Assembly: GCA_028023455.1 (NCBI GenBank)
Contig: JAQFVV010012511.1
Location: 3,722,165 to 3,786,164, forward strand
Reading direction: 5' to 3'
From: Epiperipatus broadwayi
Lineage: Eukaryota > Onychophora > Udeonychophora > Euonychophora > Peripatidae
DNA length: 64,000 bases
The translations under genes were made by a program, and so were the position numbers. Positions 24,059-34,798 of this stretch are shown piece after piece (position 1 is the stretch's first letter; each line of letters starts with the position of its first letter). The notes below the pieces were generated by a model. That model worked only from the letters and a program-made list of their open reading frames with translations. It ran no database searches and was not told the DNA's origin.

Positions 24059-25080
24059 CTAATCATTTATATGATTTGACATAATTTTTATTGTCTCAGT
24101 TTCAACGATTACGATTTCCCTTGATAGGTGTTCTTTAATTATACTTTTCACCCAGTATATCAAAAAAATTTCTTTCACGGTGTATTGATTTTCCACATTG
24201 TTGCTTGCATCTGGCTCAAATTTTTCACCTGGGCAAATTAGCATCAGCTTTGTATGAAATTTTTGCCTAAACATCATCTCAGCTGGGGATTTACTAGTAC
24301 TAGTCAAAGACACACTATGATGATAGGGAAGAGCTGTATGCAAAGTTTCTTGGAATATTTACAGTCCCTTTTGTAACATTATTTTTACCACTTCAATTAC
24401 TTTTCTGCAACACCATTTGACTCCGGATGGTACAAGGGAATAGAACTATATCTAATGTATCATTCTTTAAAAAATTCATCAAATCAATTTGATGTGAAAC
24501 TAGTGTGTTATCTGACATGAGCATCTCAGAGAAATCATGTAAAGGGCATATTAAGTTTTTCAATTGTAAATTCCTTCTGTTCTTTATGATCCTATAGTCA
24601 ATCCATTTTGAGTATGCATCAGTTGCTATTAGGAAAATGTGTTCTTGGAATGTTCTAGCATGGACAGTATGAATATGTCTCTAAGGTTTTGTGACCAATG
24701 GCCATGCTATATTTTTTTCTGGAATGTTTGTGATTGCTTAGAATTTACCGCAAGTTTTGACAAAATGCTCTATTTCTTTATTGATGCCAGGCTATCATAC
24801 TTAACTACAAGTAATTTTTTTTGCTTGTACTACACCGGGATGATCTTGATGAATCAGTTGCAAAATCTGATGATGGCTACTGCTTAGAATTAATACTTTA
24901 CATTCATTAACACACTTTTTGTTTATAGACAGTTTTTTGCTGACATTCCATGTAGATTTATATAGTTCAGGTGATGACTAGGCCACCCTTTGTTGATTCA
25001 TTTGATTAACAGTTTATATTCTTTTATCAGCTTTTGTCCAACCTGCTACTGTTTTTCTGTTTATTACTTCAGTATTCAAG
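24059..25080 (-). pseudogene. Decayed gypsy-type integrase (zinc-binding, core, C-terminal parts)
   Basis: Read on the minus strand from about 25,080 down, fragments match the usual order of Ty3/gypsy integrase. First comes a WN...VLILSSSHHQILQLIHQ stretch followed by DHPGVVQAKK, which is the H2C2 zinc-binding region (LHxGHPGxxxxK). Next come KEIEHFVKTCG, then LIATDAYSKWI from the catalytic core, then a SNGVAEK-like segment. The last part is a clean 94-codon frame (24059-24343) with YHHSVSLTSTSKSPAEMMF, typical of the end of the core. Several stop codons and frameshifts break it, so it cannot be functional. It is related to, but not the same as, the integrase at 35 kb. Confidence 0.82.
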
Positions 25081-25605
25081 TCATCTGTAAAGTCAATAAT
25101 TGGTTCCGTTATCCTTTGGTTTTGACTTAATAGGAACTCATAAAATTGCATCTGCATGTTTTATTATATTTCATTTTTTTAAAATTTATTTCAAAATCAT
25201 CTCTTGCTGATGAATTTATTGTAGTTATGATTATCTCTTTTGGGAAAAATCAGTGAATTGTATACCTCCCCTCCCTTTATATCTCTAAATGGCTAACAGT
25301 CCCAAAGGCTGTACAATGCTCCTTATTATCTTTATATTTTTGTGCCATGGCTTCCCACCATAATAAACAAACTAATTTATTCAGATTATTTTCAGCAGAC
25401 TGATGTTTACTTCCAGTCTTCTTTATGGATACACTTATAATATTATTATATCAAAATTTTTAAATTCTTTTGATTGGTACAATACAATTTCATGGAATAA
25501 TCCCATTTTAATCATTTCTTTATAAGTTAAATATCTAGAGACCAGCAACTGCTCCCTAAGTCTTTTATCATATATTCCCATCTTCATATTTAGAACTTTT
25601 ATCAT

Positions 25606-25792
25606 GCTCTCTCTCTCTCCCCTCTCTCTCTCTCCCCCCTCTCTCTCCCCCCCCTCTCTCTCCCTCTCTCTCTCTCCCTCTCTCTCTCTCCCCCTCTCTC
25701 TCTCTCCCCCTCTCTCCCTCTCTCTCTCCCACTCTCTCTCTCCCCCTCTCTCTCCCTCTCTCTCTCCCTCTCTCTCTCCCCCTCTCTCTCCC

Positions 25793-25828
<36 letters not shown>

Positions 25829-25903
25829 CCCCTCTCTCTCTCCCTCTCTCTCCCCCTCTCTCCCTCCCTCTCTCTCCCCTCTCTCCCTCCCTCTCTCTCT
25901 CCC

Positions 25904-25934
<31 letters not shown>

Positions 25935-26030
25935 CCCTCTCTCCCTCTCTTTTCTCTCTCTCTCTCTCTCTCTCTCTCCCCCTCTCTCCCTCTCTCTCCT
26001 CTCTCTCACCCCCCTCTCTCTCCCTCTCTC
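25606..26030. repeat. 425-bp CT-rich polypyrimidine tract
   Basis: CT dinucleotides are mixed with CCC-containing variants (TCTCCC, TCTCCCC). I see only two purine interruptions, an A at about 25,731 and an A at about 26,008. About 276 bases in between are pure pyrimidine. A short AT run follows at 26,030-26,044. Such tracts can form triplex (H-DNA). The long Ser/Leu/Pro frame on one strand and the Arg/Glu frame on the other are products of the repeat, not genes. Confidence 0.97.
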
Positions 26031-26535
26031 ATATATATATATATGCCTGACCATAATTGCATAATCTTGCTCTCTTATTTTATCATGTATTTTAAAATGT
26101 AGCCATGCTACATGTTTTGATGTCTCTGGACTAAAGTAGTCATTAACCTTTCTACTACTATTGCATATTATAATTTCTCTGGGTCTTTACAATTGCAGGT
26201 CAATTTGTGATTTCAATTATATTTTGCCTAACATAACATGGCAAAATGAAAAAAGTTTTTCTATCTTCTTAAGATATATTGGGCAATTGAAATGTTTATT
26301 TATTTTAAACTCATTTATTGTCACATGTGGCAAAGACAACATTTTGTTATCACAATCTCAAATATAGCAATGAAATAAAAGAATTTCTTTCATTTAACTA
26401 GATTCATTCATTAGCTAACTTTCTCTTAGGCTCACTAACTGAACCAGCTTTCTAATTATGGAATTTAAACCCATGACTGACTATTACAATTTCTAGCCAT
26501 GGGATTGAATCCTGTTGCTATCTGCACCAGCTTTC

Positions 26536-27230
26536 TGTTGTGTATTCACACCATTAATATTGCAGTTGTAGTAAAAGTGAACAGACAAGCAGAAATTAAT
26601 ATCACACAAACAATTTGACTAACTAATAAACTGACATTTAATTTGGCCACAAAAATAACAATGGAAAAAGTAATATGAAATAACATATATAAGCAGCAAG
26701 AGGCTTTCAAAATCATAATAAAGCCAATGTGGCTTATAAAAAATTCCATATGTTCTCTTTGGAACCTTCAGTGGTCAAAATTGGCTGGATACTCCATTGT
26801 CCTCTTATACTCAGCCTTGCTATTATCCTTAGTTCACAATATTTTCAGCTTTCACAATGTTAGTGTGTGAATGTATATATTTTTTTAAGTTGTGTTTTTA
26901 TTCTATTTCAGATTATTCTCTGGTAGAAATGCTATAATCTTTTATGTACTATGGAAATCTTTAGATTCAGATTATTAATCTAATTACTTATAATGATATT
27001 TCTGTAACAGGAATAAATCTTTTAATTTTAATCAGGATTTTCTTGATCTCTAAATAATTAGTTGTTTTTTTTTTTTTTTTACAATTGAACAGATATCTAA
27101 ACACAAACATATTTTATCTTAAATACTTTACTTAACTAATCAAGTATATATATCTTTTTTATATATTATTTAATTCTTATATAAATATTATTTAGTTTTT
27201 GTACAATATTGTTTATTTCTAAACACAGCA
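26536..27230 (-). repeat. Right LTR (5' LTR of the minus-strand element)
   Basis: It starts TGTTGTGTATTCACACC, against TGCTGTGTACTGACACC in the left LTR, and ends AAACACAGCA. It is colinear with the left LTR except that it lacks the expanded 62-bp tandem array. Divergence is visible throughout, so the element is old. Confidence 0.8.
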
Positions 27231-27235
27231 GTCGC

Positions 27236-27805
27236 CATCAGTTTTCCACATATTTGAAAATATACATCATTGATAGTTATAGGATAATATATAGATGGCC
27301 TTGGCTTGATTTATTTTTACCTATTTTAAGGGTGCCAAAATCATTCCGATGAATCTGATTCTATACACTTAGGTACGACTTCTAGGTGTGTGCCTGAGGA
27401 GAGTACATTAGTTTGAGATAACTCATGTATTAATGAGTAGCATGAAGGAAAGAAGGCAACGTGACTTCTGTTCACACTATTTATACTAAAATATTTTTTT
27501 CTAAAGAATTTTATTCTCATAGTTAGACAAGAAAAGTTATAAGACTTTTCTATTTTTAAAACAAAATAAAACATGAGACAAGGGAATAAAATGTATATAA
27601 CAAAACTTGATTCCAAATTAAAAATAACAGATTATTTTAAGAGTAATTAATTCTGATAACATAAATAAATTTTATCTCTGATTTTCAATTTATTTTATAT
27701 GAAATCTTAATTTAATATACTGTTTGTATTTTTTTTTCTTTTTACTTGGAATCTATTAATAAAAACTTTTTTTTAATTAAATCTTTTTTCCATACTTGTG
27801 AGTTT
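27236..27805. other. Unassigned DNA
   Basis: The 91-residue minus-strand frame at 27341-27616 has no recognised domain and may be chance. Nothing else was found. Confidence 0.45.
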
Positions 27806-28312
27806 TCAGGACTACCAAGATGGCAGCTTGTATTTTTGATAAATAAACGGTTTTAAGGGATATCAGGTATTTTTGATAAATTTCATTAGCAATCTTCCAA
27901 CATTTACAAAATTAATGTTAAATTTTTTAAAAGAGAATAAATTTCTATAAAATTGCATTAACAAGCTTTATTTTAATTTTTTTTTTTGTTAAATTAAAAC
28001 ATAAAGTAATTAATTATGAAAAATATAATTGACAATCTTATTTCAATTTCATTTATTTATTTCCCTAAGATAGTTTAGTTATGTTAACAAAAAATGAGAA
28101 AAGACCTACAATATCCCTAAGATGGGTTAATTACATCTACAAAAAAATGAACCCCAATATTTATAATTTATTTATGATAGCAGTTTACTCCATTGCATCC
28201 TGTTCTGTGACAGAAAAATCCCAAATTTTGCTCATTATCACAATATACAAAAAAAAAGAACATATGGCCAAAAAGAAATACACTGAACTGAAAGTTACAA
28301 CAATGTTAAGAA

Positions 28313-28501
28313 ACTTTCATTTCCAACACAAGATAAAGTCTTTGCGAACGAATAGTAAAAGAAATTTAAAGTGATTGATTTATCCTCATGCTTTTATATC
28401 CAGTACTTAAGATTTGCCCATATATAAGCATTTGGGTTGAATGAATAAGTGGATTCATTTATTCGTTTGCAAAGACTTTATCTTGTGTTGGAAATGAAAG
28501 T
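28313..28501. repeat. Inverted repeat, 41-bp arms, 107-bp loop
   Basis: 28313-28353 (ACTTTCATTTCCAACACAAG...) and 28461-28501 are reverse complements with a single mismatch (GCGAACGAAT against GCAAACGAAT). The loop is AT-rich. It is embedded in the larger repeat at 27.8-29.4 kb. Confidence 0.9.
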
Positions 28502-28659
28502 ATTCATTTATTATTATTAACATTCGTAAAAAGCACATGTACGTTAGCTTAAAAGGCTAATCTTTAGTTTATTACAATTTATAAACATAGCACTATATAA
28601 ATAAATGCCTCATTAACCGTGTTAAGAGTATCTCATCACTTCCACATTGTAATATAAAT

Positions 28660-29290
28660 AATAAAAAAAATTGAAATAAATATTTTTTATGATATTTATT
28701 GGAATTTATCTTTTTTTTTTTGAAATTTTACATTAAATTTTTTTAAAATTTAACAACTAAGATATTTTGGAGATTATAGGCCTTCGGAAAATCTGCAGTG
28801 ATTTTGGAAGCCATTAAGGACTACACGCCGATGATATGAACAAACTATAAATATTGTATTTATATTATTATTATTTTTTTGGATCATTTTTTTATAAATG
28901 TAACTGACACATCTTAGATTGTAGGCCATCTACTCATTTTTTGTAAATGTAACTAACACATCTTTGGGAAGTAAATAAAAAAAATTGAAATAAAGATTAT
29001 CAATTAAAATTATTGGAATTTATTACTTTATTTATTAATTTAACAAACAAATACAGCTTTTGGGAGATTATAGGTTATCCACTTATTTTGTAAACATTTT
29101 TGGAGGAAATAATAAACAAAATTGAAATAAATTTATCGGAATTTATTCCTTTTTTTTTTTTTTTAGAATTTATCATTAATTTTGTAAATGTTTTTTTGGG
29201 GAAGTAAAAAAAAATTGAAAAATTGGTAATGAAATTTATCGAAATCTATTCCTTTTTTAAAATTTAACATTAATTTTCTAAAAGTCAGAA
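28660..29290. repeat. Degenerate tandem repeats around AAATTGAAATAAA
   Basis: Blocks containing AATAAAAAAAATTGAAATAAA, ATTGGAATTTAT, a T run, AATTTAACATTAA and AGATTATAGG recur four or five times. The units are irregular, about 100-160 bp. They are too diverged to fix an exact period by eye. Confidence 0.55.
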
Positions 29291-29372
29291 ATTTATCAAA
29301 AATATGGACCGCCATCTTGGTAAATCCTCAAAACTCTATATTTATCAAAAATACAGCTGCCATCTTGGTAAA

Positions 29373-30355
29373 ACTACAATTTCCCTTTTTTCTTATTAAA
29401 GGTTAAACTTATATAAAAAGGAAACTGACTCATTTTGTGTACTAAAATAAAATAAAAGTATATTTTTAAAACTTAAAATAAAACCATTTTTACTTAAACC
29501 TAAATAAAATTCTCTATATGTAACATATATATGCTTATACCTATGCTAAATTTGAATGCAACCTGTTGTATTTACTTGCCTATACTATTTTACTAATTTG
29601 TAATAAAATATTTTAATTTTAAGTTAATATCTCTTTTGCCAACCATCTGAATAAATTTGAAATGAATATTTCCATTTTAGTATTGAAAACCTTATTTAAT
29701 TAATAAAACTGGAATATAGACGCCAGATGAGTGCTCACTTTAAATTCACAAAACTATATTATAATTTAAATAAAAATTATTTAAATTCATAAAACGATTT
29801 ATTATAATTTAAATAAAAATTAAAGTTAAAGTAACTTATCTATTTGTAAGCTATAGCAAAATACTGCAGAATGGTTTCTAGAGAGCAAGAAATATAGAAA
29901 TGTATTGAGTGTTGGTGGTTTGATGCTATTATTTATTGAAAAGTTTTTTTTATCTATTCAGATTTTTTTCTTAGTTCCTAACTGGTACATTTTTATAATT
30001 TTGAATTAAAATTAAAACGTTTTTCACCTCATGAATATTGGATAATTAAATTTTTTAAAGCTGGTTGGAGAAACTCAATTATTTGTAATCCTACAACAAT
30101 TAAATACACAAGGGCCGCTAAAGAATCAGAAGACAAAAGAAAAGTTGAATGTTATTTGTGGGAACTTTTTTTTTTTAGCAATTTAAATATTTTGTTAATT
30201 TCAAAATGCTAAATTTTATAATACTGAATTAAATTTAAAACATTACTTCCCCTCATAAATTTTTTTTTATTTTTTAAACTGAGTAAAGAAACTTAACTAT
30301 TTATAAATCTGTAACAAAACAAAAAAAACATGATTTTAAGAAAATGTGGACATTA

Positions 30356-30361
<6 letters not shown>
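29373..30361. other. AT-rich unassigned DNA
   Basis: It holds one imperfect tandem pair of about 50 bp at about 29,741-29,822 (TTATAATTTAAATAAAAATT twice). No gene could be supported. Confidence 0.5.

Positions 30362-30447
<86 letters not shown>
30362..30447. repeat. (TA)n microsatellite, about 43 units
   Basis: An uninterrupted TA dinucleotide run of about 86 bp. It is self-complementary and likely to extrude a cruciform. Confidence 0.97.
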
Positions 30448-30451
<4 letters not shown>

Positions 30452-30858
30452 AACAGATAAAAAGAAGGGTTAATATAAATAATTAATGATGGTTAATATA
30501 AATTCAAATATGGAATGTATATATTTAATGTAGAGTTCAAGTAAAATAGTTAAACTCAAACATATTCAGTAATATTAACCAATGATTTGGGATAATAATG
30601 GTGTAGCCTTATAATCTAGCACTAAGATTAAGTTTAATTATTCTCAGATATTTTTAATTTTTTTTTCTAGATTAAATTTAAAATGAATCTTACGGTACCA
30701 AACTTCCTAAATAGAAAATTTATTTTTGGAACTCTTAATACTTCCTGATCATCATCATTTTAAATTATTACCATTATCCCTGCATATCCTCCAATGAAAT
30801 TCATGATTTTCAGGGTTTATGGATATGTTTGTAATGAGTTTGAAAACAAAAACAAACT
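30448..30858. other. AT-rich unassigned DNA
   Basis: Nothing recognised between the TA microsatellite and the SINE. Confidence 0.5.
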
Positions 30859-30873
30859 AAATTGGTTAATAAT
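30859..30873. repeat. SINE target-site duplication, left copy (15 bp)
   Basis: AAATTGGTTAATAAT occurs here and again at 30981-30995 around the SINE. Confidence 0.88.
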
Positions 30874-30980
30874 TTGTCGAGCATTGGTGGTCGAGAGATC
30901 AGCAACAGCTGCTTTACAAGTGGTTGTCCCGGGTTGGCAGGTTCACATCCTGGCTGATACTATGACACATGAGAAAAAAA
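30874..30980 (+). mobile_element. tRNA-derived SINE, about 107 bp, intact TSD
   Basis: Plus-strand copy. It starts near TTGTCGAGCATTGGTGGTCG, has an A-box-like TGGTCGAGAGATC region, an anticodon-like GCTTTACAAG and a B box GGTTCACATCC. The tail is GATACTATGACACATGAG plus an A run. The 15-bp TSD is perfect. It shares the gagagatca-gcaac head and the CTATGACAyATGAG tail with the 9.6-kb copy, so the two are one family. The 65-residue frame across it (30794-30991) is a chance frame. Confidence 0.9.
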
Positions 30981-30995
30981 AAATTGGTTAATAAT
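30981..30995. repeat. SINE target-site duplication, right copy (15 bp)
   Basis: A perfect copy of 30859-30873, overlapping the end of the SINE A tail. Confidence 0.85.
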
Positions 30996-32159
30996 AATAA
31001 AAATAAGCTAACAATTTGTTTTACAATAGATAAATAAAATATGAACTTTTTGCTTATACTTTACCAACTAGCACTGGATAAATATAATCCATACATTATA
31101 AAATATTGAACTAAGGTCAAATAATTATTATAAATATTTAAACTTAAGACTTTATGATAACCATAATGATAATGTCTTACCAAGTGTCTTAAATTTATAA
31201 AGTTTTAAACCATGACTTTTTGCTGATGTTGTAACTGACAAAATGTACAACACACATGAAAGTCATCTAAGGGCAGTCTGCATGTACGTTCCACATTCTG
31301 ATATCACAGAACAACAATTTCTTTTTTTACAGCTTGTTAAATTCAGCTAGACACATGAGATGAGATTCTTATATTCTTCTAATCAAATTATTGATTGCAA
31401 AATAATGACAAGTTGCCAAAAAAATAATGGGACATTACAATGTATGTATATACTAAAAGTCAACACATACAATTGCATCACTGGCTTGTCATCTTACAAG
31501 ACAAGTGCATACAATTATTTATTTATGAATTTTATTATTAACTTTATTTACTAGTTTTATGAATTCTACACACAGTTAATATGGAATTTATATGATTCTG
31601 AAAAGATATCAATGCCGTTTCATATACTTATGGTCACAAATAATTATTATCAGTTTTAAGACAACCTACTGTCTGAGGATACAATAAATTTATAAACTAT
31701 TTTAATAAATGGACTACCTGCTCTGAGTGGTAAGATTATTTTAAAATCCACTAGAGCACTTGAACTCTTGCTGTTGAATAGGATTTATGTGAATTGGCAG
31801 CATCCTAAAGTATATGTAAAGGAAGGATGTAGTGTTTTATATTACTGTTTAAATTAAGACTTAAAAGTGTTAGAATTAAAGAAGTCTTCAGCAATGAAGA
31901 AGATGAGAACCACAATGAATAAGGTAAAACCTTATATTAACTGAAATAAGTGCATAATGAAACTCATAAATTATGGACTATAGAGCTACATGAAATTCAA
32001 GTGTTATATTAAGATTATGGAGACACTAATATCAAGTCGTATCTTGAATTAATTATTACTATTGTCATTATATTCTATTAAGTTTGTTATTGTGGTGTTT
32101 CTAATTAATAAAAATATATTATCCTACCTGGTATTAGTATTTACTAATTTATTGCTTTT
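30996..32159. other. Unassigned DNA upstream of the gypsy element
   Basis: It may contain the 5' LTR of the gypsy element (a polyadenylation-like AATAAAAATATATT near 32,108), but no matching 3' LTR was found. The 64-residue frame at 31360-31554 has no recognised domain. Confidence 0.4.
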
Positions 32160-32355
32160 CGGGTGAGCTATGACTCCCTTGATTACAAAGCAAGATGGCG
32201 CAGTCCAACAGTATGGGGGGGGGGAGTAGATAATTAGAAGAAACATGAAACCAAGATGGCGAAATTTGTCAGCTAACAGAGAAATAGAAAAAAAAATTAA
32301 AAAAAAAAATTATGGCGTTATCTTTGCAAAATAATTCGATGTCAGTAATCCAACT

Positions 32356-32820
32356 GTGTGGACTCTTTATGTTGAACAATTAGAGAGAGATATGAGATTA
32401 AATAAAATAGATAATGATATCTTGAAAGTTTTGACTTTATTGTTGTTGGCAGGAGCAGATGTTTTACAAATAGCTAAACAAGTTGCTGATGTGAAGTTGC
32501 CAGAAGAATTGCCGAATACAACTTTAGTGGAGAAATTAACCGCATATTTCCAGCTGACGATTAATAAAAGAATCACACATCTACATTTCAGAATGTGTAA
32601 ACAACAGCCATGGGAAACTTGTTCTGAATATAACTTTGTGTTATGTACATTGGCAAGGGACTGCAATTTTTTTTCTAACCTCAATGACATACTCCTAGAT
32701 CAATTTTTTTTCTGCATGGTTGATCATAACTTAAGAAAAATGCTGCTTGCTGAAGTGGCTATTGTTTACAAAACTTCTATTTCCAGGTGTGTAACCCATG
32801 AATTAACAAGCCAGATCTAA
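32356..32820 (+). pseudogene. gag: gag capsid-like ORF of the gypsy element (154 codons)
   Basis: An open frame of 154 codons whose pattern matches the Ty3-type gag/capsid family. WTLYVEQLERDMRLN near the start is followed by an LLLAGADVLQIAKQV helix, VEKLTAYFQL, then a RITHLHFRMCKQQPWETC region (the F...RxQxxGEs-type block) and LARDCNF near residue 105. In a live element this protein would form the particle shell around the RNA. Usual gag proteins are longer and continue into a zinc knuckle. Here a stop at 32,820 separates the capsid part from the knuckle, which lies in another frame. The start codon used is simply the first ATG and may not be the original. Confidence 0.85.
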
Positions 32821-32916
32821 GGAGGAAGCCATTGCTGTGACTATTTTCAATTCAAACATCATGTAATCATCTTCTCATCCTCCAAGTAAAGATCTAATTT
32901 GTTATTGTTGCTGAAA

Positions 32917-33209
32917 TAAAGGTCATGCAAAAAATATGTAAAACACAGAAATGTCATATTTGTGGTATTAAAGGCCATCTGGCACACGTTTGCAGAAATG
33001 GAAACCTAGGTCAACAACAGTCGAATCAGAAATCGGTTGTACCTATAACAAAGAAACCAGAAATAAAAATATGTAAGGACTCTTTGAGTGAGCAAATTAT
33101 GTTCAAATTAATTGTTGCTAAAACTGAAATCACTATGGAGATAGATAGCAGGGCAGGATTATCCCTCGAATTCCTCAGTGATTGGAATAAATTAAAATTC
33201 CACAGCTAA
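32917..33209 (+). pseudogene. gag zinc knuckle plus aspartic protease remnant
   Basis: The frame at 32925-33209 begins with a nucleocapsid-type CCHC box (CHICGIKGHLAHVC, spacing C-x2-C-x4-H-x4-C), which in live elements binds the RNA genome. About 45 residues on comes a protease-like segment, MEIDSRAGLSLEF, matching the retropepsin active-site block where DSG or DTG is expected. Here the glycine is replaced by arginine (DSR), so the protease would be inactive. The frame differs from that of the capsid part, and the stop at 33,207-33,209 cuts the protease short. Confidence 0.88.
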
Positions 33210-33425
33210 GAATAAATTCAGCCTAAATACAAGACTAGCATAACTGCAACTGATATGAATGGAAATAACGTTCAAATCTGTGGAAATGTTTATGTCCCAG
33301 TTAAATTAAATAATTAGCATAAGACCTTATCACTGTATATAGTAATAAGGCATATCAAACCATTACTTGTCCAAAACTGGTTCCGTCCATTAGGCATCTC
33401 TATAGAAGTCATTAAGACAGTTGAA

Positions 33426-34170
33426 TTGGAAAGGGTTATACCGAAAAAAATTCCACAGTTGTTTTCAAAACCTTTAACAACATTAAATATGAGTCCATTG
33501 GATATTAAATTGTCTGATGATGCTCAGCGAGTGATGTGTAAACCTCATAAGATCCCATTCGCATTAAGGCCAAAAGTTGAAAAAGCTATTAATGAACTGG
33601 TAAAAGAAGGCATCCTATCACCAATTGTAGACTCAACACAGGCAACCCCAGTTGTAATTATACTCAAAGTATATGGAAATTGGCATTTGTGTGGTCATTA
33701 TGGAGTTACAATTAATTGTTACTTGAAAAAAGGCACTTATCCGCTTCCCAGTGTTACAGAAATTTTGGCTTCATTACAAAAAAGCTAGAATTTTTTCACA
33801 AAAATTGATTTACGATTAGCTTTCCATCAGATTCCAGTTACAGATAAAACTGATAGACTATTAACATTGTGTACACACACCAGACTGTTTTAATGTAATA
33901 AACTACCTTATGGAATTACAACGGCTCCAAATATTTTCCACTCTAAAGAGGACCAATTGTTACATGGTCTAGATGGTATGTTTCCATACTTGTTATGACA
34001 TGCTAATCTGTGCTGAATCTGAAACTGAATTAGAAAAACTTGTTTCAACAGTGTGCTCAAAATTGAATTAGGTTGGCATGAGAATTAATGCCAATAAATG
34101 TATTTGGTCTACACCTGAAATTAAGTTTTTGGGCATGTCATAGATAAACATGGAAAATGCCCAAATCCAG
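33426..34170 (+). pseudogene. Reverse transcriptase remnant (gypsy type), catalytic loop disrupted
   Basis: The first part (33426-33788) holds RT fingers motifs: KIPFALRPKVEKAINELVKE, then EGILSPIVDSTQATPVV, then NCYLKKGTYPLPSVTEIL. A TAG at 33,786 is followed in frame by FFTKIDLRLAFHQIPV (motif A, D retained), LTLCTHTRLF and LPYGITTAPNIF (the LPFG.. block). The YxDD catalytic loop should fall near 33,985-34,005. There the frame reads a stop or, one frame over, CYDMLI, so the paired aspartates are not intact. Motifs D and E follow, with GMRINANKCIW and KFLGM. Several stops and frameshifts show that it is inactive. Confidence 0.93.
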
Positions 34171-34175
34171 ATGAA

Positions 34176-34400
34176 GTGGCTGTAGTTAGGAATGCACCTA
34201 TCCTGAAAAATGTTAAGGACCTACAAGCGTTTTGGGGTCTGCTTAACTTTTTTGAGATTTTCTTAAAGGGCAAAGCACATGTATCAACTCCACTCTATGT
34301 TTTATTACTTAAGAAACAGCATTGGAAATGGAAACAACAACAGATTGCATTTGAAAAGGCAAAAGACTTGTTATCCTGTGAAACTCTGTTAAGTTATTAA
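34176..34400 (+). pseudogene. RT-RNase H connection segment of the gypsy element
   Basis: A 74-codon frame with the usual tether between RT thumb and RNase H. It has AVVRNAPILKNVKDLQAF, then WGLLNFFEIFLKGKAHVSTP, then PLYVLLLKKQHWKW, and ends AFEKAKDLLSCETLLSY. The order and spacing match gypsy polyproteins. A stop codon (TAA at 34,398) separates it from the RNase H part, which continues in the same frame. Confidence 0.88.
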
Positions 34401-34409
34401 CAAAGTGAT

Positions 34410-34703
34410 TTGGAAGTTATTATAACCACAGATGCTTTGGAATATGGTATTGGTGGTGTCATTTCCCATTTAGAGAATGGCCATGAGCAACCTATAGCAT
34501 ACACATTTCATATTTTATTACCTGCTAAAATCAATTATAGTCAGCTAGACAAAGAGACTTTTGCTATCATTTTCATTGTAAAAAAAATTCACCAATACAT
34601 ATATGGCCGTAGTTTTACGCTTTATATGGATCACCAACCATTATTGGGTATTTTTTCTAAGAATAAAAAATCCCCTGATTTTTCCAGTCAAAGAATGGTA
34701 TGA
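34410..34703 (+). pseudogene. RNase H domain of the gypsy element
   Basis: A 97-codon frame with typical gypsy RNase H blocks. TTDALEYGIGGVISHLENG carries the first catalytic aspartate, PIAYTFHILLPAKINYSQLD is followed by KETFAIIFIVKKIHQYIYGR with the glutamate, and FTLYMDHQPLLGIF carries the next aspartate and the DH pair. In a live element it would remove the RNA strand after reverse transcription. The catalytic residues visible here are kept, although neighbouring domains are broken, and a stop follows at 34,703. Confidence 0.92.
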
Positions 34704-34798
34704 TGGATCAACATCTTAGCTGCTTATGATTACAATTTGATAAACAAACCTGGGAAAAAATAGGACATGTCAATGCATTTTCATGCATACCTATAAAG

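Larger units (their letters stand above)
22919..27230 (-). mobile_element. Degenerate minus-strand LTR retrotransposon (Ty3/gypsy-like), 4.3 kb
   Basis: Two diverged direct repeats (22919 to about 23870, and 26536-27230) act as LTRs. The element's outer ends are TGCTGTGT and ACACAGCA. A purine tract (minus strand GAAGTGGAGAAAG, at about 23873-23885) sits next to the left LTR, which is where the 3' LTR of a minus-strand element should have one. A decayed minus-strand integrase lies between. Near the other LTR the minus strand has TGGTGCAGATAGC six bases inside, a possible tRNA primer site. Reverse transcriptase and most of gag appear to be deleted or unrecognisable, and a 425-bp pyrimidine tract lies inside. 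It is an old, non-autonomous copy. Confidence 0.8.
27806..29372. repeat. Repeat bounded by inverted AAGATGGC motifs
   Basis: The stretch near 27,810-27,854 (GAGTTTTCAGGACTACCAAG, then ATGGCAGC and TATTTTTGATAAAT) recurs as its reverse complement at about 29,289-29,334 and again at about 29,340-29,372. The interior is AT-rich with degenerate tandem units and a 41-bp hairpin. It may be a 1.55-kb TIR-type element, but no target duplication was found. The 97-residue plus-strand frame at 28081-28374 overlaps the hairpin and is probably spurious. Confidence 0.55.

Noticed and set aside
25602-26054. 150-residue Arg/Glu-rich frame and the complementary Ser/Leu/Pro-rich frame
   Set aside because: Both are direct translations of the CT/GA repeat and have no non-repeat sequence of their own.
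28081-28374. 97-residue basic plus-strand frame
   Set aside because: No recognisable domain, and its end overlaps a hairpin arm in a repeat, so I regard it as chance.
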